Shown piece by piece: positions 8,111 to 16,679 of a stretch of DNA of 23,859 nt. Within the stretch, counting starts at the first letter, position 1, and the number at the start of each line of letters is the position of its first letter. The notes beneath the pieces are model-generated. The model did not search any database. It was given only the letters and a program-made list of their open reading frames with translations, and was not told where the DNA came from. The position numbers were made by a program, and so were the translations under genes. The stretch is from an uncultured Cocleimonas sp. (GTDB lineage: Bacteria; Pseudomonadota; Gammaproteobacteria; Thiotrichales; Thiotrichaceae). The stretch is from NCBI GenBank assembly GCA_937974135.1, contig CALJIH010000145.1:1-23859 (forward strand), read 5' to 3'.

Positions 8111-9742
8111 CTAAGCTTTACCTTGCAAAATTAAATCAGCCGCTTTTTCCGCAATCATTATCACTGGCGCATTCGTGTTGCCACCTATAATGGTTGGCAT
8201 AATTGAGGCATCTACGACTCTCAAATTTTCGATACCTCTAACGCGTAGTTCTGGATCAACCACCGACATATCATCAATGCCCATTTTACAGGTGCCTACA
8301 GGATGGTAAATGGTGTCAGCTCTATTGCGAATACATGCTTCCCATTCTTCATCCGTATTTACACCCGCTGTGAATGCATCTTTATGACGATATGTGTCCA
8401 TTTCTTGCGATTCAATGATCGAGCGAGTTAACTTCGCACCTTTAATCAATAACTGCATATCCTTATCGTCATCGAGCAAGTTCACATCTATGTCAGGGTC
8501 TGATAGAGGATTATTATCAATGAGTGACACATCTCCTCTGGAATAAGGTCGTAGCACACAAATATGACAACTAAAGCCATAACCTAGATGAAGTTTGCGC
8601 GCATGGTCATCCAATAAACCGTAAACAAAATGAAATTGTAGATCAGGCCGTTCAATGTCATCTGAAGATTTTGCAAAACCGCCCGATGCACAAAATAATG
8701 ACCTTGCAAGAGAACGTTGATTAGTTCTTCCGAAGCCTATTTGTTCTCTTAAGTATCTAAATACGGTTTTAAAACCAACTCCAAACAAGCTGTTATCTTT
8801 AGATTTATACCCTAAAGTAAAATCAACATGGTCTTGAAAATTAGCTCCAACACCGGGTAATTCATGCTTAACTTCTATATTATGAGGGGTGAGTTTATCG
8901 CTTGGTCCAATACCTGAAAGCAGTAACAGTTGTGGAGAGTTAAAGGTGCCACCCGATAACAACACTTCGCGTTTGGCCTTAATGGTTTTTTCGTGTCCTT
9001 TTTGCAAATAACGCACGCCCGTAGCTACTTTATTTTCCAGTAAAACCTTTGATGCATGTGCATGAGTGATAATGGTTAAATTTTCACGCTCTGCAATTGG
9101 TGTTAAATAAGCAGTTGCAGTTGAACAGCGAAGGCCGTTTCGTTTTTTATCCCAATAGACTGTCGAATCATAAAGGCCCATTCCCTCCTGATCTTCATTA
9201 TTAAAATCCGTATTATTTTTAATACCTTGGGTTTTGGCCGCTTGGATAAACGCGTGATTAATGGGATGTACACTTTTTCCCAGAGCTACATGTAATGGTC
9301 CGCCGCTGCCATGGTAATCATTTTCACCGTTTTCATGATGTTCAGAGATTTTGAAGTACGGTAAGACATCATTGTACGACCAGCCATTGCAACCTTGAGC
9401 TTCCCAATCATCATAATCAGATGCATGACCACGCACATAAAGACACGCATTTATTGCGCTACTTCCACCGAGTACTTTCCCTCTTGGTTGATAGTTAGTT
9501 CGACCATTCAGGTATTTTTGTTTTTTGCTTTCAAAGGCCCAATTATAAATTTTGAATATTTTTCGCAGGCCCGGCAACCCAGGAACCGTAACTATTGACC
9601 CCATGGGTGTGTTGACTAATGAGTTATCTCCTTTACCTCCCGCTTCTAATAAGCAAACGGTAATATCCGGATTCTCACTCAAACGTGACGCTAATACACA
9701 ACCCGCTGAACCTCCACCTACAACAATGTAGTCGAATTCCAT
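8111..9742 (-). CDS. GMC-family FAD-dependent alcohol dehydrogenase (choline-dehydrogenase-like)
   Basis: A 543-residue glucose-methanol-choline oxidoreductase. The FAD-binding VVGGGSAG is at 7-14 and the ribose-contacting Glu at 33 (LLEAGG). GMC signature 1 is PRGKVLGGSSAIN (86-98) and signature 2 is the GTFNSPQLLLLSGIG segment. The active-site His480 (YHPVGTCKMG) and the GGNTNAP segment (Asn522/524) complete the catalytic set. No signal peptide is seen. The family oxidises primary alcohols such as choline; DddA, which oxidises 3-hydroxypropionate in DMSP-cleaving bacteria, belongs here too. Next to a LysR gene and the cupin operon, 3-hydroxypropionate or an osmolyte alcohol is a plausible substrate, but sequence alone does not decide. 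ATG 9742 has a GGGA site. The gene is bracketed by inverted REP-like copies 3 and 4. Confidence 0.9.
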   Translation of the reverse strand: MEFDYIVVGGGSAGCVLASRLSENPDITVCLLEAGGKGDNSLVNTPMGSIVTVPGLPGLRKIFKIYNWAFESKKQKYLNGRTNYQPRGKVLGGSSAINACLYVRGHASDYDDWEAQGCNGWSYNDVLPYFKISEHHENGENDYHGSGGPLHVALGKSVHPINHAFIQAAKTQGIKNNTDFNNEDQEGMGLYDSTVYWDKKRNGLRCSTATAYLTPIAERENLTIITHAHASKVLLENKVATGVRYLQKGHEKTIKAKREVLLSGGTFNSPQLLLLSGIGPSDKLTPHNIEVKHELPGVGANFQDHVDFTLGYKSKDNSLFGVGFKTVFRYLREQIGFGRTNQRSLARSLFCASGGFAKSSDDIERPDLQFHFVYGLLDDHARKLHLGYGFSCHICVLRPYSRGDVSLIDNNPLSDPDIDVNLLDDDKDMQLLIKGAKLTRSIIESQEMDTYRHKDAFTAGVNTDEEWEACIRNRADTIYHPVGTCKMGIDDMSVVDPELRVRGIENLRVVDASIMPTIIGGNTNAPVIMIAEKAADLILQGKA

Positions 9743-9854
9743 TAAATTTCCCTATTTACTTGTTTTAAATTTGTTGAAGACAATCTCTTAAAAATGAGCA
9801 ATTAGCAAGAAAATCAATACAACAAAAACGAGCCAAGCTTTAGCGAGCAGGAAA

Positions 9855-9893
9855 GTTTTGCGAAAACCGCATAATAGGTGGGGGGTGTCTTTT
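9855..9893 (+). repeat. REP-like repeat, copy 4 (variant), with hairpin
   Basis: The core is diverged at its left end (AATAGGTGGGGGGTGTCTTTT, 9873-9893) but keeps AAAAC at 9863-9867, 5 nt upstream. That AAAAC is the 3' arm of a hairpin, GTTTT-GCG-AAAAC (9855-9867). It lies between the 5' end of the GMC gene and the 3' end of the LysR gene, in the orientation opposite to copy 3. Confidence 0.65.
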
Positions 9894-9931
9894 GAAACTA
9901 TATATAGGCTTAAAAGATAACTCCTAAGTTA

Positions 9932-10849
9932 TCAATGATTGAAAAATCTCATCGTAGGGTCAGCTTCAATCTCTGCAAACAACCAACCAACAAACAAATC
10001 ACGGTTTGGATCGGGTAATTTTTCTTTTGGTATGGCTAGATACCATTGTCCAGGTTCTGGTATAGAGATATCGAACGGTTTTATCAAACGGCCTCTTTCG
10101 AGATCACGTGCGCAAAATGGAGCTCTTGCGAGGCTAATGCCATGATTGTTGATAAGTGCCTCGCGTACAAGAGGATAGTTGTCAAAAACTGATCCAAATT
10201 TCATAGCTTTCCTGCTTAAATTAACAGCGGCTAACCAGCAATCCCAATCATCTGGTTCGTTCCACGTGTTAGGCACACTCAATAGCGGAATACTCTTCAA
10301 TGATGTAAGTGATAATTTCTTCCTTGAATCATTCAAAATATCTGGAGAACAAACTGGATAGATATCGGTTTCAAATAAAGGACTGTAATGAAACCTATCA
10401 TCAAAAGGTGGCGCATTGAACACACCAACATCAAAACGATGCATATCGTAGTCACCATCCTCAAACGTTGAAATGATCCGTACCCTTGTATTTGGATTAT
10501 CTTGTAAAAATTCTGCCAACCTTGGTTGTAGCCACATTGTATTGAAACTAGCGTAGGATTGAACGAGCAAAACATCCGGCTCATTTGGCGCTTGAATACG
10601 TTTTGTGGCTTTTATAATTCCCTGAATATGTTCACGAATTGAGGGGTAATATTGCTCTCCAGCTGTTGTTAACTCGACTGAACGGCTTGTTCGGTCGAAC
10701 AATTGAATACCAATCAATGTTTCCAACGCTTTTATCTGATGACTAACTGCGGCATGTGTTACACATATTTCGTCAGCAGCCTTACGAAAGCTCTTGTGAC
10801 GTGCCACAGCCTCAAAAGCTCTGAGAGAAACCAATGTGGGTATATGCAT
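9932..10849 (-). CDS. LysR-family transcriptional regulator (GcvA-like)
   Basis: A 305-residue LysR-type regulator. Residues 1-60 form the winged helix-turn-helix (SLRAFEAVARHKSFRKAADE, then VTHAAVSHQIKALE and LFDRTSRSVELTTAG), in the GcvA branch of the family. The C-terminal two thirds are the effector-binding periplasmic-binding-protein-like fold. It is transcribed away from the binding-protein/ligase operon with 337 bp between the start codons, the classic arrangement in which a LysR protein controls the divergent operon. The GMC gene lies downstream on the same strand, 189 bp away, and could be a second target. The effector is unknown; a substrate or an intermediate such as acrylate or 3-hydroxypropionate is an inference from DMSP gene clusters. 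Confidence 0.93.
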   Translation of the reverse strand: MHIPTLVSLRAFEAVARHKSFRKAADEICVTHAAVSHQIKALETLIGIQLFDRTSRSVELTTAGEQYYPSIREHIQGIIKATKRIQAPNEPDVLLVQSYASFNTMWLQPRLAEFLQDNPNTRVRIISTFEDGDYDMHRFDVGVFNAPPFDDRFHYSPLFETDIYPVCSPDILNDSRKKLSLTSLKSIPLLSVPNTWNEPDDWDCWLAAVNLSRKAMKFGSVFDNYPLVREALINNHGISLARAPFCARDLERGRLIKPFDISIPEPGQWYLAIPKEKLPDPNRDLFVGWLFAEIEADPTMRFFNH

Positions 10850-11186
10850 AATTATTACTGACTGCCGTAATTAATCTGTAAAAATGATAAACCTTCTCTT
10901 GCAATGATTGATTAATATATTTAACCAAAGAAGATAGTGTTAGATGTGGTGACTGTACTCATTTATATCTATCCAGCTGATGAAAGGCAACTCTTAAAAT
11001 TATTTAATTGGTTAGTTATTTTTAATGATTGTAAATTATTTTCACTTCTACTTCTTGGTTTGAAATAGATAATAAAAACAATATAACAGACCCACACACC
11101 CCATCAGCCCTTTTATACGAAGGGCTAAATTTAAATTCAACTTGAAGAAATAAGCAGTTGATTCAATGTTTCAATAGGAGAACACA
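10850..11186. promoter_or_regulatory. Divergent control region between LysR gene and catabolic operon
   Basis: A 337-bp AT-rich gap. It contains an inverted pair TAACCAA (10922-10928) / TTGGTTA (11008-11014) and the near-dyad TTAATATATTTAA (around 10912-10924) as candidate LysR operator elements. A leader hairpin AGCCCTT, 7-nt loop, AAGGGCT lies at 11106-11126 without a T-run. The binding-protein gene has a good AGGAG ribosome site at 11176-11180. Operator assignments are by eye only. Confidence 0.4.
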
Positions 11187-12161
11187 ATGTCAAATCTAAG
11201 AAAACTAATCTATACATGCATGTTAGTTTGTTGCTTTAGTTTTAATAGCGTCAAAGCAGCTGATTGCGGAAAAGTAACACTCACCGAAATGGACTGGGCT
11301 TCAGCACAAGTGGTCACAGCCGTTGCAAAGTTTTTAATTGAAAAGGGTTATGGTTGCTCAATCACTAAAGTACCTTCTGCATCAATACCTGCTTTAGCCT
11401 CTGTAGCTGAGACAGGTGAACCTGATATTTTGACTGAAATTTGGACGAATGCAGCACCTGCTTATGATGGTTTAGTGGAAAGTGGCAAAATAAAACCGTT
11501 AACAGAAGTTTTAAGTGATGGTGGCATTGAAGGGTTTTACATTCCCAACTACTTAGCTGAAGCACATCCAGAACTCAAAACACTCGAAGGCATTTTAGCA
11601 AACCCCAAACTCGTTGATGGACGCTTTCATAATTGCCCTATAGGATGGACTTGCAAAAATGTAGGTACCAATATCGCCAAAGCAGCAGGGTTTGAAAAAG
11701 CAGGTATCGAAGATTTTATACACGGTTCAGGTGAAACTTTAGCGGCATCAATCGCTGCAGCTTATGATGCAAAGAAACCTTGGTTCGGCTTTTACTGGGG
11801 ACCAACCGCTATATTAGGTAAATACCCGATGACATTGGTAGAAATGGCCCCAGCAAATTCTGAAGCACATAAGTGTAATAGTAAGGAAGATTGTGCAACA
11901 CCTAAAGTTGCGGCCTTCCCTAAAAGCATTGTAACTACGGTTGTATCTAGCGAATTTGAAAAAAGCAATCCTGAAGTGACTGATTTAATGAAAAACTTAA
12001 GCTTCACTAACGATATGATGGGTAAGTTACTGTCATGGAAGAAGGACAAAAAAGCAACTGGTGAAGAAACAGCCGCACACTTCATAAGCAATCATAGCGA
12101 TATCTGGTCTAAATGGATTAACGATGATGCACGTAAAAATCTAGCTGCGTTGATCAAGTAA
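11187..12161 (+). CDS. Glycine-betaine/proline-type ABC substrate-binding protein (OpuAC/ProX family)
   Basis: A 324-residue periplasmic binding protein. The Sec signal is in residues 1-24/25 (cleavage near SVKA-AD). It lacks a lipobox. The mature protein shows the OpuAC features VTLTEMDWASAQVVTAVAKFLIEKGY, EPDILTEIWTN and PWFGFYWGPTAI. Its several Trp residues could build the aromatic cage that holds quaternary-ammonium or sulfonium groups (betaine, carnitine, choline, DMSP). Cys in CPIGWTC and CNSKEDC could form disulfides. It is the first gene of the operon, with an AGGAG site 6 nt before ATG 11187. No permease or ATPase gene accompanies it, so it must work with a transporter encoded elsewhere. 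Ligand specificity cannot be read from sequence; the neighbours point to an onium osmolyte. Confidence 0.9.
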   Translation: MSNLRKLIYTCMLVCCFSFNSVKAADCGKVTLTEMDWASAQVVTAVAKFLIEKGYGCSITKVPSASIPALASVAETGEPDILTEIWTNAAPAYDGLVESGKIKPLTEVLSDGGIEGFYIPNYLAEAHPELKTLEGILANPKLVDGRFHNCPIGWTCKNVGTNIAKAAGFEKAGIEDFIHGSGETLAASIAAAYDAKKPWFGFYWGPTAILGKYPMTLVEMAPANSEAHKCNSKEDCATPKVAAFPKSIVTTVVSSEFEKSNPEVTDLMKNLSFTNDMMGKLLSWKKDKKATGEETAAHFISNHSDIWSKWINDDARKNLAALIK

Positions 12162-12180
12162 TACTAATTTAAAATAATAA

Positions 12181-12210
12181 ATTGAGACCTTTTTACGAAA
12201 AGGTCTCAAT
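12181..12210 (+). other. Perfect 13-bp hairpin inside the operon
   Basis: ATTGAGACCTTTT, loop TACG, AAAAGGTCTCAAT, 19 nt after the binding-protein stop. There is no T-run after the stem, so it is not a standard intrinsic terminator. A role in 3'-end protection, giving more binding-protein mRNA than enzyme mRNA, is likely, as is common for binding-protein genes. Confidence 0.6.
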
Positions 12211-12224
12211 TCATAGAAAAGCTC

Positions 12225-12239
12225 GAGGAATACACCCTG
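12225..12239 (+). promoter_or_regulatory. Ribosome binding site and CTG start of the ligase
   Basis: GAGGA (12225-12229), a 7-nt spacer, then CTG (12237-12239). The frame is open from here into the ligase, and the 22 added residues (LISHHPSDYPLLIKQLLTRT, then NF) align with the N-terminus of AlkK/DmdB ligases. The later GTG at 12303 has no ribosome site. Confidence 0.6.
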
Positions 12240-13832
12240 ATTTCACATCATCCCTCTGACTATCCACTGCTGATCAAGCAATTACTAACACGAACAAATT
12301 TCGTGCCAGACAAGAATGAAATCGTTAGCGGCAGTGATTTTCGAATGAGTTATCAAACGTTTTATAAACGAATTGGCCAACTAGCCAATAGTTTAAAAAC
12401 TAAAGGTATTATCGAAAATATGCGCGTTGGTGTTATGGATTGGGACACGCATCGCTATCTCGAATGTTTTTTTGCTATTCCGATGATGGGCGCTACTCTA
12501 CAAACGATTAATGTTAGGTTATCGGCGGCACAGGTTTTATACACTATCAATCATGGTGGGCCGGATGTCATCATTGTGCACGAAGATTTTATGCCGTTGG
12601 TAGAGGAAATCAAATCAAACTTTAACCGTGACATTACACTTATTCCGATTGGAAATGGCGAAGGATATGAGGATTGGATTAGTGAGTCCTCATCGACTTA
12701 TGATTTTTCAGATTTTGATGAAAACAAAACCGCGACCTTATTTTATACGACTGGTACTACGGGAAATCCTAAAGGTGTCAGTTATTCACACCGTCAGCTC
12801 GTTTTACATACCTTAGGTTTAGTTGCTGGTTTTAGTACTTACTCTGGAGATGTTGGCTTGCATCGCGATGATGTTTATATGCCATTGACGCCATTATTCC
12901 ACGTACATGGGTGGGGATTTCCTTATGCTGCAACCATGTTGGGAGTACATCAAGTTTATCCAGGTCGATATACACCCGAAACGATACTCCAGTTAATATC
13001 GAATGAAGGGGTGACTTTTTCCCATTGCGTACCAACGATTATGTCAATGATATTAGATGGCCCAAATTGTTCACAAACAGACCTTAGTAAGTGGAAAGTT
13101 ATTATTGGTGGTGCTGCGTTGCCGAGTAGTTTGCAAGAATGCGCAAAGTCAGAGGGGATTTCTCTCCACGCAGCTTACGGAATGTCTGAAACCTGTCCTT
13201 TTTTAAGCGTTGCGGATCTACACAGCGATGATCCTAAGGTTCAAGCACAATCGGGTTTTGCGGGACCACTTGTTGATCTGCGAGTGGTATCACCAGATAT
13301 GGAAGATGTACCACATGACGGAGAAAGCACAGGAGAAGTAGTGGTTCGTGCTCCTTGGTTGACAAAAGGATATCTCAAAAACGCCGAAGCTTCAGATGCA
13401 TTATGGGCTGGTGGCTATCTGCATACAGGTGATGTTGGATTTTTGCGTCAAGATGGCTCTTTGCAAATTACTGATCGCCTTAAGGATGTAATCAAAACGG
13501 GCGGAGAATGGATATCTTCCTTGTCATTGGAGAACATCGCATCATCATCCTGCAATCATATTGAAGCAGTGGCTGCGATCGGACGACCTGATGAAAAATG
13601 GGGTGAAAGACCTGTTTTAGTTGTGCAAGTATCACCAGAGTCGGATCAAAAAGAAGTACAAAAAAATATCATTGATGAATTCCAATCTTGTTTAGAAAAA
13701 GGTGAAATTTCAAAATGGGCAATACCCAATGACATTATATTTGTGGAAAAAATACCTAAAACCAGTGTTGGAAAAATAAATAAGAAAGTCGTAAGAGAAG
13801 ATTTTTTAAAGAATTTGGATTTAAAATCATGA
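12237..13832 (+). CDS. AMP-forming acyl-CoA ligase, DmdB/AlkK type
   Basis: A 531-residue ANL-superfamily ligase that activates a carboxylate to its CoA ester through an acyl-AMP. Motifs are the P-loop TTGTTGNPKGVSYSH, PLTPLFHVHGWGFPYAATM with VYPGRY, AAYGMSET, the ATP-binding LHTGDVG, the hinge DRLKDVIKTGGEWIS and the C-terminal catalytic Lys in PKTSVGKINKK. The HVHGWG, YPGRY and SHCVPTI strings are those of medium-chain AlkK and of DmdB, the methylmercaptopropionyl-CoA ligase of DMSP demethylation. Substrates could be acrylate, methylmercaptopropionate, DMSP or a longer onium acid. I start it at CTG 12237 because of its GAGGA site and conserved N-terminus. Its TGA overlaps the cupin ATG (ATGA), so translation is coupled. 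Confidence 0.9.
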   Translation: MISHHPSDYPLLIKQLLTRTNFVPDKNEIVSGSDFRMSYQTFYKRIGQLANSLKTKGIIENMRVGVMDWDTHRYLECFFAIPMMGATLQTINVRLSAAQVLYTINHGGPDVIIVHEDFMPLVEEIKSNFNRDITLIPIGNGEGYEDWISESSSTYDFSDFDENKTATLFYTTGTTGNPKGVSYSHRQLVLHTLGLVAGFSTYSGDVGLHRDDVYMPLTPLFHVHGWGFPYAATMLGVHQVYPGRYTPETILQLISNEGVTFSHCVPTIMSMILDGPNCSQTDLSKWKVIIGGAALPSSLQECAKSEGISLHAAYGMSETCPFLSVADLHSDDPKVQAQSGFAGPLVDLRVVSPDMEDVPHDGESTGEVVVRAPWLTKGYLKNAEASDALWAGGYLHTGDVGFLRQDGSLQITDRLKDVIKTGGEWISSLSLENIASSSCNHIEAVAAIGRPDEKWGERPVLVVQVSPESDQKEVQKNIIDEFQSCLEKGEISKWAIPNDIIFVEKIPKTSVGKINKKVVREDFLKNLDLKS

Positions 13833-14536
13833 CTGGTATAACAGATAAACAAACTCGTATTTATGCACTCATCCAAGCAATCATACGATACTTGGAATCG
13901 CATCGTAATGAAGTTGAAGGGGTTGATTTAACCTTAAAAAAATTAGCAAGCATGAATTTAACTGAAAATCAGTTGCTTGACGTTCCTTCACAAGACTCTA
14001 GGCACAATGCTATTTTGAACGATGCCATTGATGGGATCAAAGTATCACCCTTATTAAATGAAATATATTCCTGTTTAAGCGATGCAAAAAACGACTTAGC
14101 GTGGCGTGAAGACAATGCAAAATATTATCAAGAAGGGTCTGATTTAGGTGAAGGATATAAAAATTGTAATCTCCACACACTTCTTATTGGGCCTGATGCT
14201 TGTGGTTTCCATCATGATGACTTCAATTTAGGGGTTTTCATGCTTGGTCCTCGTACCCTGTATAGAGATCATAATCATGACGCACCAGAGCTGTATCTCA
14301 ATCTCAGTGAAAAGTCAGGTTGGCGTTTTGGATCTGATGATTGGCAAGACTATCCTGCAGGATCACTTATTTGGAATGCTGCTGGAGAGCCCCACGCAAC
14401 AAAGGTTTATGACCACCCTTTTATCTCGGTGTTTGTTTGGTTAGAAAATATAAATTCACCCTGTAGCGTGATTCATTTTAATGATTGGGAAGAAATCGAA
14501 AAAGAACTCAATCATTCGACCTCATCTTCAACCTAA
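13829..14536 (+). CDS. DMSP-lyase-family cupin
   Basis: A 235-residue cytoplasmic protein. An alpha-helical N-terminal half (about 1-105) is followed by a single cupin (about 115-215). The metal site is complete: His148, His150, Glu154 and Tyr156 in DHNHDAPELYLNL, then His189 in GEPHATKV. That is the HxHxxxExYxxL...H pattern of the DddL/DddQ/DddW lyases, which use the Tyr as base to split DMSP into acrylate and dimethylsulfide. FNLGVFMLGPRTLYRDHNH and DWQDYPAGSLIWNAAGEPHA also fit the family, as does the length (DddL is near 230). Against a plain DMSP lyase is the setting: it overlaps a CoA ligase by 4 nt and precedes beta-oxidation genes, so the true substrate may be a related sulfonium or ammonium compound or its CoA ester. 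Family confidence is high, substrate confidence low. Confidence 0.82.
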   Translation: MTGITDKQTRIYALIQAIIRYLESHRNEVEGVDLTLKKLASMNLTENQLLDVPSQDSRHNAILNDAIDGIKVSPLLNEIYSCLSDAKNDLAWREDNAKYYQEGSDLGEGYKNCNLHTLLIGPDACGFHHDDFNLGVFMLGPRTLYRDHNHDAPELYLNLSEKSGWRFGSDDWQDYPAGSLIWNAAGEPHATKVYDHPFISVFVWLENINSPCSVIHFNDWEEIEKELNHSTSSST

Positions 14537-14562
14537 TTCTGATCTAATAAAGGCTTAACAAT

Positions 14563-16677
14563 ATGTTATCAATTAAAAATACGAAAGAAGTTGCTTTCGT
14601 AGAGCTGAATGCACCCCCAGTAAATGCGCTTGGCCTATCAATGCGCCAAGAACTAACAGCTGCCATCAATCAACTCGAAAAAGACAGCGAAGTAGAAGCT
14701 ATCGTCTTGTGTTCAGCTTTACCATTATTTTGCGGTGGTGCTGATATTGCTGAATTTCGTAACGAAGCTCTTTGGGAAATGCCTGACCTTCCTAGTCTTT
14801 GTGAAAAAATAGAATCAAGCAATAAACCGTTTATTATTGCTATGGCAGGCGCTGCCATGGGTGGCGCGTTGGAAATCGCACTTACTTGTGATTATCGCAT
14901 TGCCACATCAAACACATTAATGGGACTTCCTGAAATCAAACTAGGCCTTTTACCAGGCGCAGGTGGAACCCAAAGATTACCTCGTATTGCGGGGCTTGAA
15001 GTAGCTACACAAATGATACTCTCAGGTGATCCTGTTAATGGTGACTATGCATTGACCTGTGGACTTGTCGATGAGGTCTTTGAAAATGATGATGCATTTC
15101 TTAGCAATGTATTAGCGTTTGCTCATGAGGTAGTTAGTAAAGAAAACCCGAAACGGAGATGCGACGAAATACAAGTCGTACATCCCAACCCTACTGATTT
15201 TCTCAACGATTTTCGAGATAAAATATTAGCAAAAAACAAGCATCTAGTTGCGCCACAACGTTGCCTTCAATCACTTCAACTAGCGTGTGAGTTGCCTCTT
15301 GCCGAGGGCTTAGCACAAGAGAAAGCAGGGTTTGCTGAATTACTCGATACGCCACAATCTCGTGCTGGTAGACATTTGTTTTTTGCCGAACGTGAATGTA
15401 CGAAAATTTCTGGGGTTTCCCGCGATGAGAGCTCACGTGAGATTAATGATGTAGGAATCATTGGCGCTGGTACGATGGGGTGCGGAATTGCTATCGCTTT
15501 TCTACAAGCTGGATATCTCGTTACCTTATTAGAAACTAGACAAGATTTGTTAGATCAAGGCTTACATCAAATTTCTAAACATTTTAATCGAGCTGTTGAA
15601 AAAGGTCGGATGAGTATTGAAAAAGCAGAGGGGTTTTCAAACAACGTATCTGGAACCCTAGATTACGCAGACTTTTCAGACGCCGATTTAATCATAGAGG
15701 CTGCATTTGAAAATATGGATGTGAAGCATCAGATTTTTAAAGCGCTTGATAAACATGCTAAACAAGGTGCTATTTTAGCGTCTAATACATCAACTTTGGA
15801 TCTAAATAAAATTGCGGCGGCCACATCTCGAGAAGCCGATGTGATCGGCCTTCATTTCTTTAGTCCCGCAAACATCATGCGTTTATTGGAAGTAGTACGC
15901 ACAGACAAAACTGCTCCTGATGTCATCAAAACTGCCATTACCGTCGCTAAACGCATACGAAAGCTCCCCGTAACTGTAGGTGTTTGCTACGGCTTTGTCG
16001 GTAACCGAATGTTAGAACCGTATTTTCGAGAAGGGTCGCGCCTATTGTTAGAAGGTGCTACGCCAAAACAAGTGGATGATGTGCTAGAAAACTTTGGTAT
16101 GGCTATGGGTATTCATGCCATGGCTGACCTTGCTGGTATCGACGTGGGCGCAAGAGTTCGTCAAGAACGTAGGGATGAACTTGCCCATGACCCTAGTTAT
16201 CAAGCAATTCAAGATACGCTTTTTGAAATGGGTCGTTTAGGACAGAAAACAGGGCGTGGTAGTTATCTTTATGAAGGTAGAAATCGAATAGTGGATTCCG
16301 AAGTTCCGCTAATTTGTGAAGGACTAGCAAAACGACACGGTGTTGTTCGACGAGAAATTAATGAGGAAGAAATTCTAGAACGATGTTTATTTCCTTTAAT
16401 AAATGAAGGCTTCCTAATCCTTGAAGAAAATATTGCAGAACGCTCTAGTGATTGTGACTTGATTTGGGTGAATGGTTATGGCTTTCCCAATTGGCGAGGT
16501 GGTCCGATGCAATATGCTGATGAGATAGGATTGGATAAGGTTTTGGAAAGAATGAATTTCTATCGCCAGTCGCTAGGTGAGTATGGTGAGATGTGGTTTA
16601 CACCCTCAAAATTACTCAAAGAACTCGGATCAAAAGGACAATCACTGGCAGATTACTATAGAAACAAAGAGGAATAA
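14563..16677 (+). CDS. Bifunctional enoyl-CoA hydratase / 3-hydroxyacyl-CoA dehydrogenase
   Basis: A 704-residue MFE-1/FadB-type fusion. The N-terminal crotonase domain (1-200) keeps the oxyanion segments FCGGADIAEF and AMAGAAMGGALEIAL, and both catalytic glutamates, Glu104 and Glu124 (20 apart as in enoyl-CoA hydratase), so it should hydrate enoyl-CoA. The Rossmann domain starts at VGIIGAGTMG (to 306); catalytic His431 (GLHFFSPANIM), Glu443 and Asn408 are present. Two C-terminal 3HCDH domains follow (YGFVGNRM..., then ERCLFPLINEG...GFPNWRGGPMQYAD). The reaction pair converts 2-enoyl-CoA via 3-hydroxyacyl-CoA to 3-oxoacyl-CoA. No acyl-CoA dehydrogenase is in the operon, so the substrate may enter already oxidised or hydroxylated. 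It lies 26 nt after the cupin and 2 nt before the thiolase. Confidence 0.94.
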   Translation: MLSIKNTKEVAFVELNAPPVNALGLSMRQELTAAINQLEKDSEVEAIVLCSALPLFCGGADIAEFRNEALWEMPDLPSLCEKIESSNKPFIIAMAGAAMGGALEIALTCDYRIATSNTLMGLPEIKLGLLPGAGGTQRLPRIAGLEVATQMILSGDPVNGDYALTCGLVDEVFENDDAFLSNVLAFAHEVVSKENPKRRCDEIQVVHPNPTDFLNDFRDKILAKNKHLVAPQRCLQSLQLACELPLAEGLAQEKAGFAELLDTPQSRAGRHLFFAERECTKISGVSRDESSREINDVGIIGAGTMGCGIAIAFLQAGYLVTLLETRQDLLDQGLHQISKHFNRAVEKGRMSIEKAEGFSNNVSGTLDYADFSDADLIIEAAFENMDVKHQIFKALDKHAKQGAILASNTSTLDLNKIAAATSREADVIGLHFFSPANIMRLLEVVRTDKTAPDVIKTAITVAKRIRKLPVTVGVCYGFVGNRMLEPYFREGSRLLLEGATPKQVDDVLENFGMAMGIHAMADLAGIDVGARVRQERRDELAHDPSYQAIQDTLFEMGRLGQKTGRGSYLYEGRNRIVDSEVPLICEGLAKRHGVVRREINEEEILERCLFPLINEGFLILEENIAERSSDCDLIWVNGYGFPNWRGGPMQYADEIGLDKVLERMNFYRQSLGEYGEMWFTPSKLLKELGSKGQSLADYYRNKEE

Positions 16678-16679
16678 TC

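Noticed and set aside
12303..13832. GTG 12303 as start of the CoA ligase
   Set aside because: It has no ribosome site and would cut off the conserved N-terminal residues encoded from 12237.
12237..13832. Ligase as DddX or DddD
   Set aside because: It has the AMP-forming ANL motifs (TTGTTGNPKG, DRLKDVIKTGGEW). DddX is of the NDP-forming type and DddD is a CoA-transferase fold.
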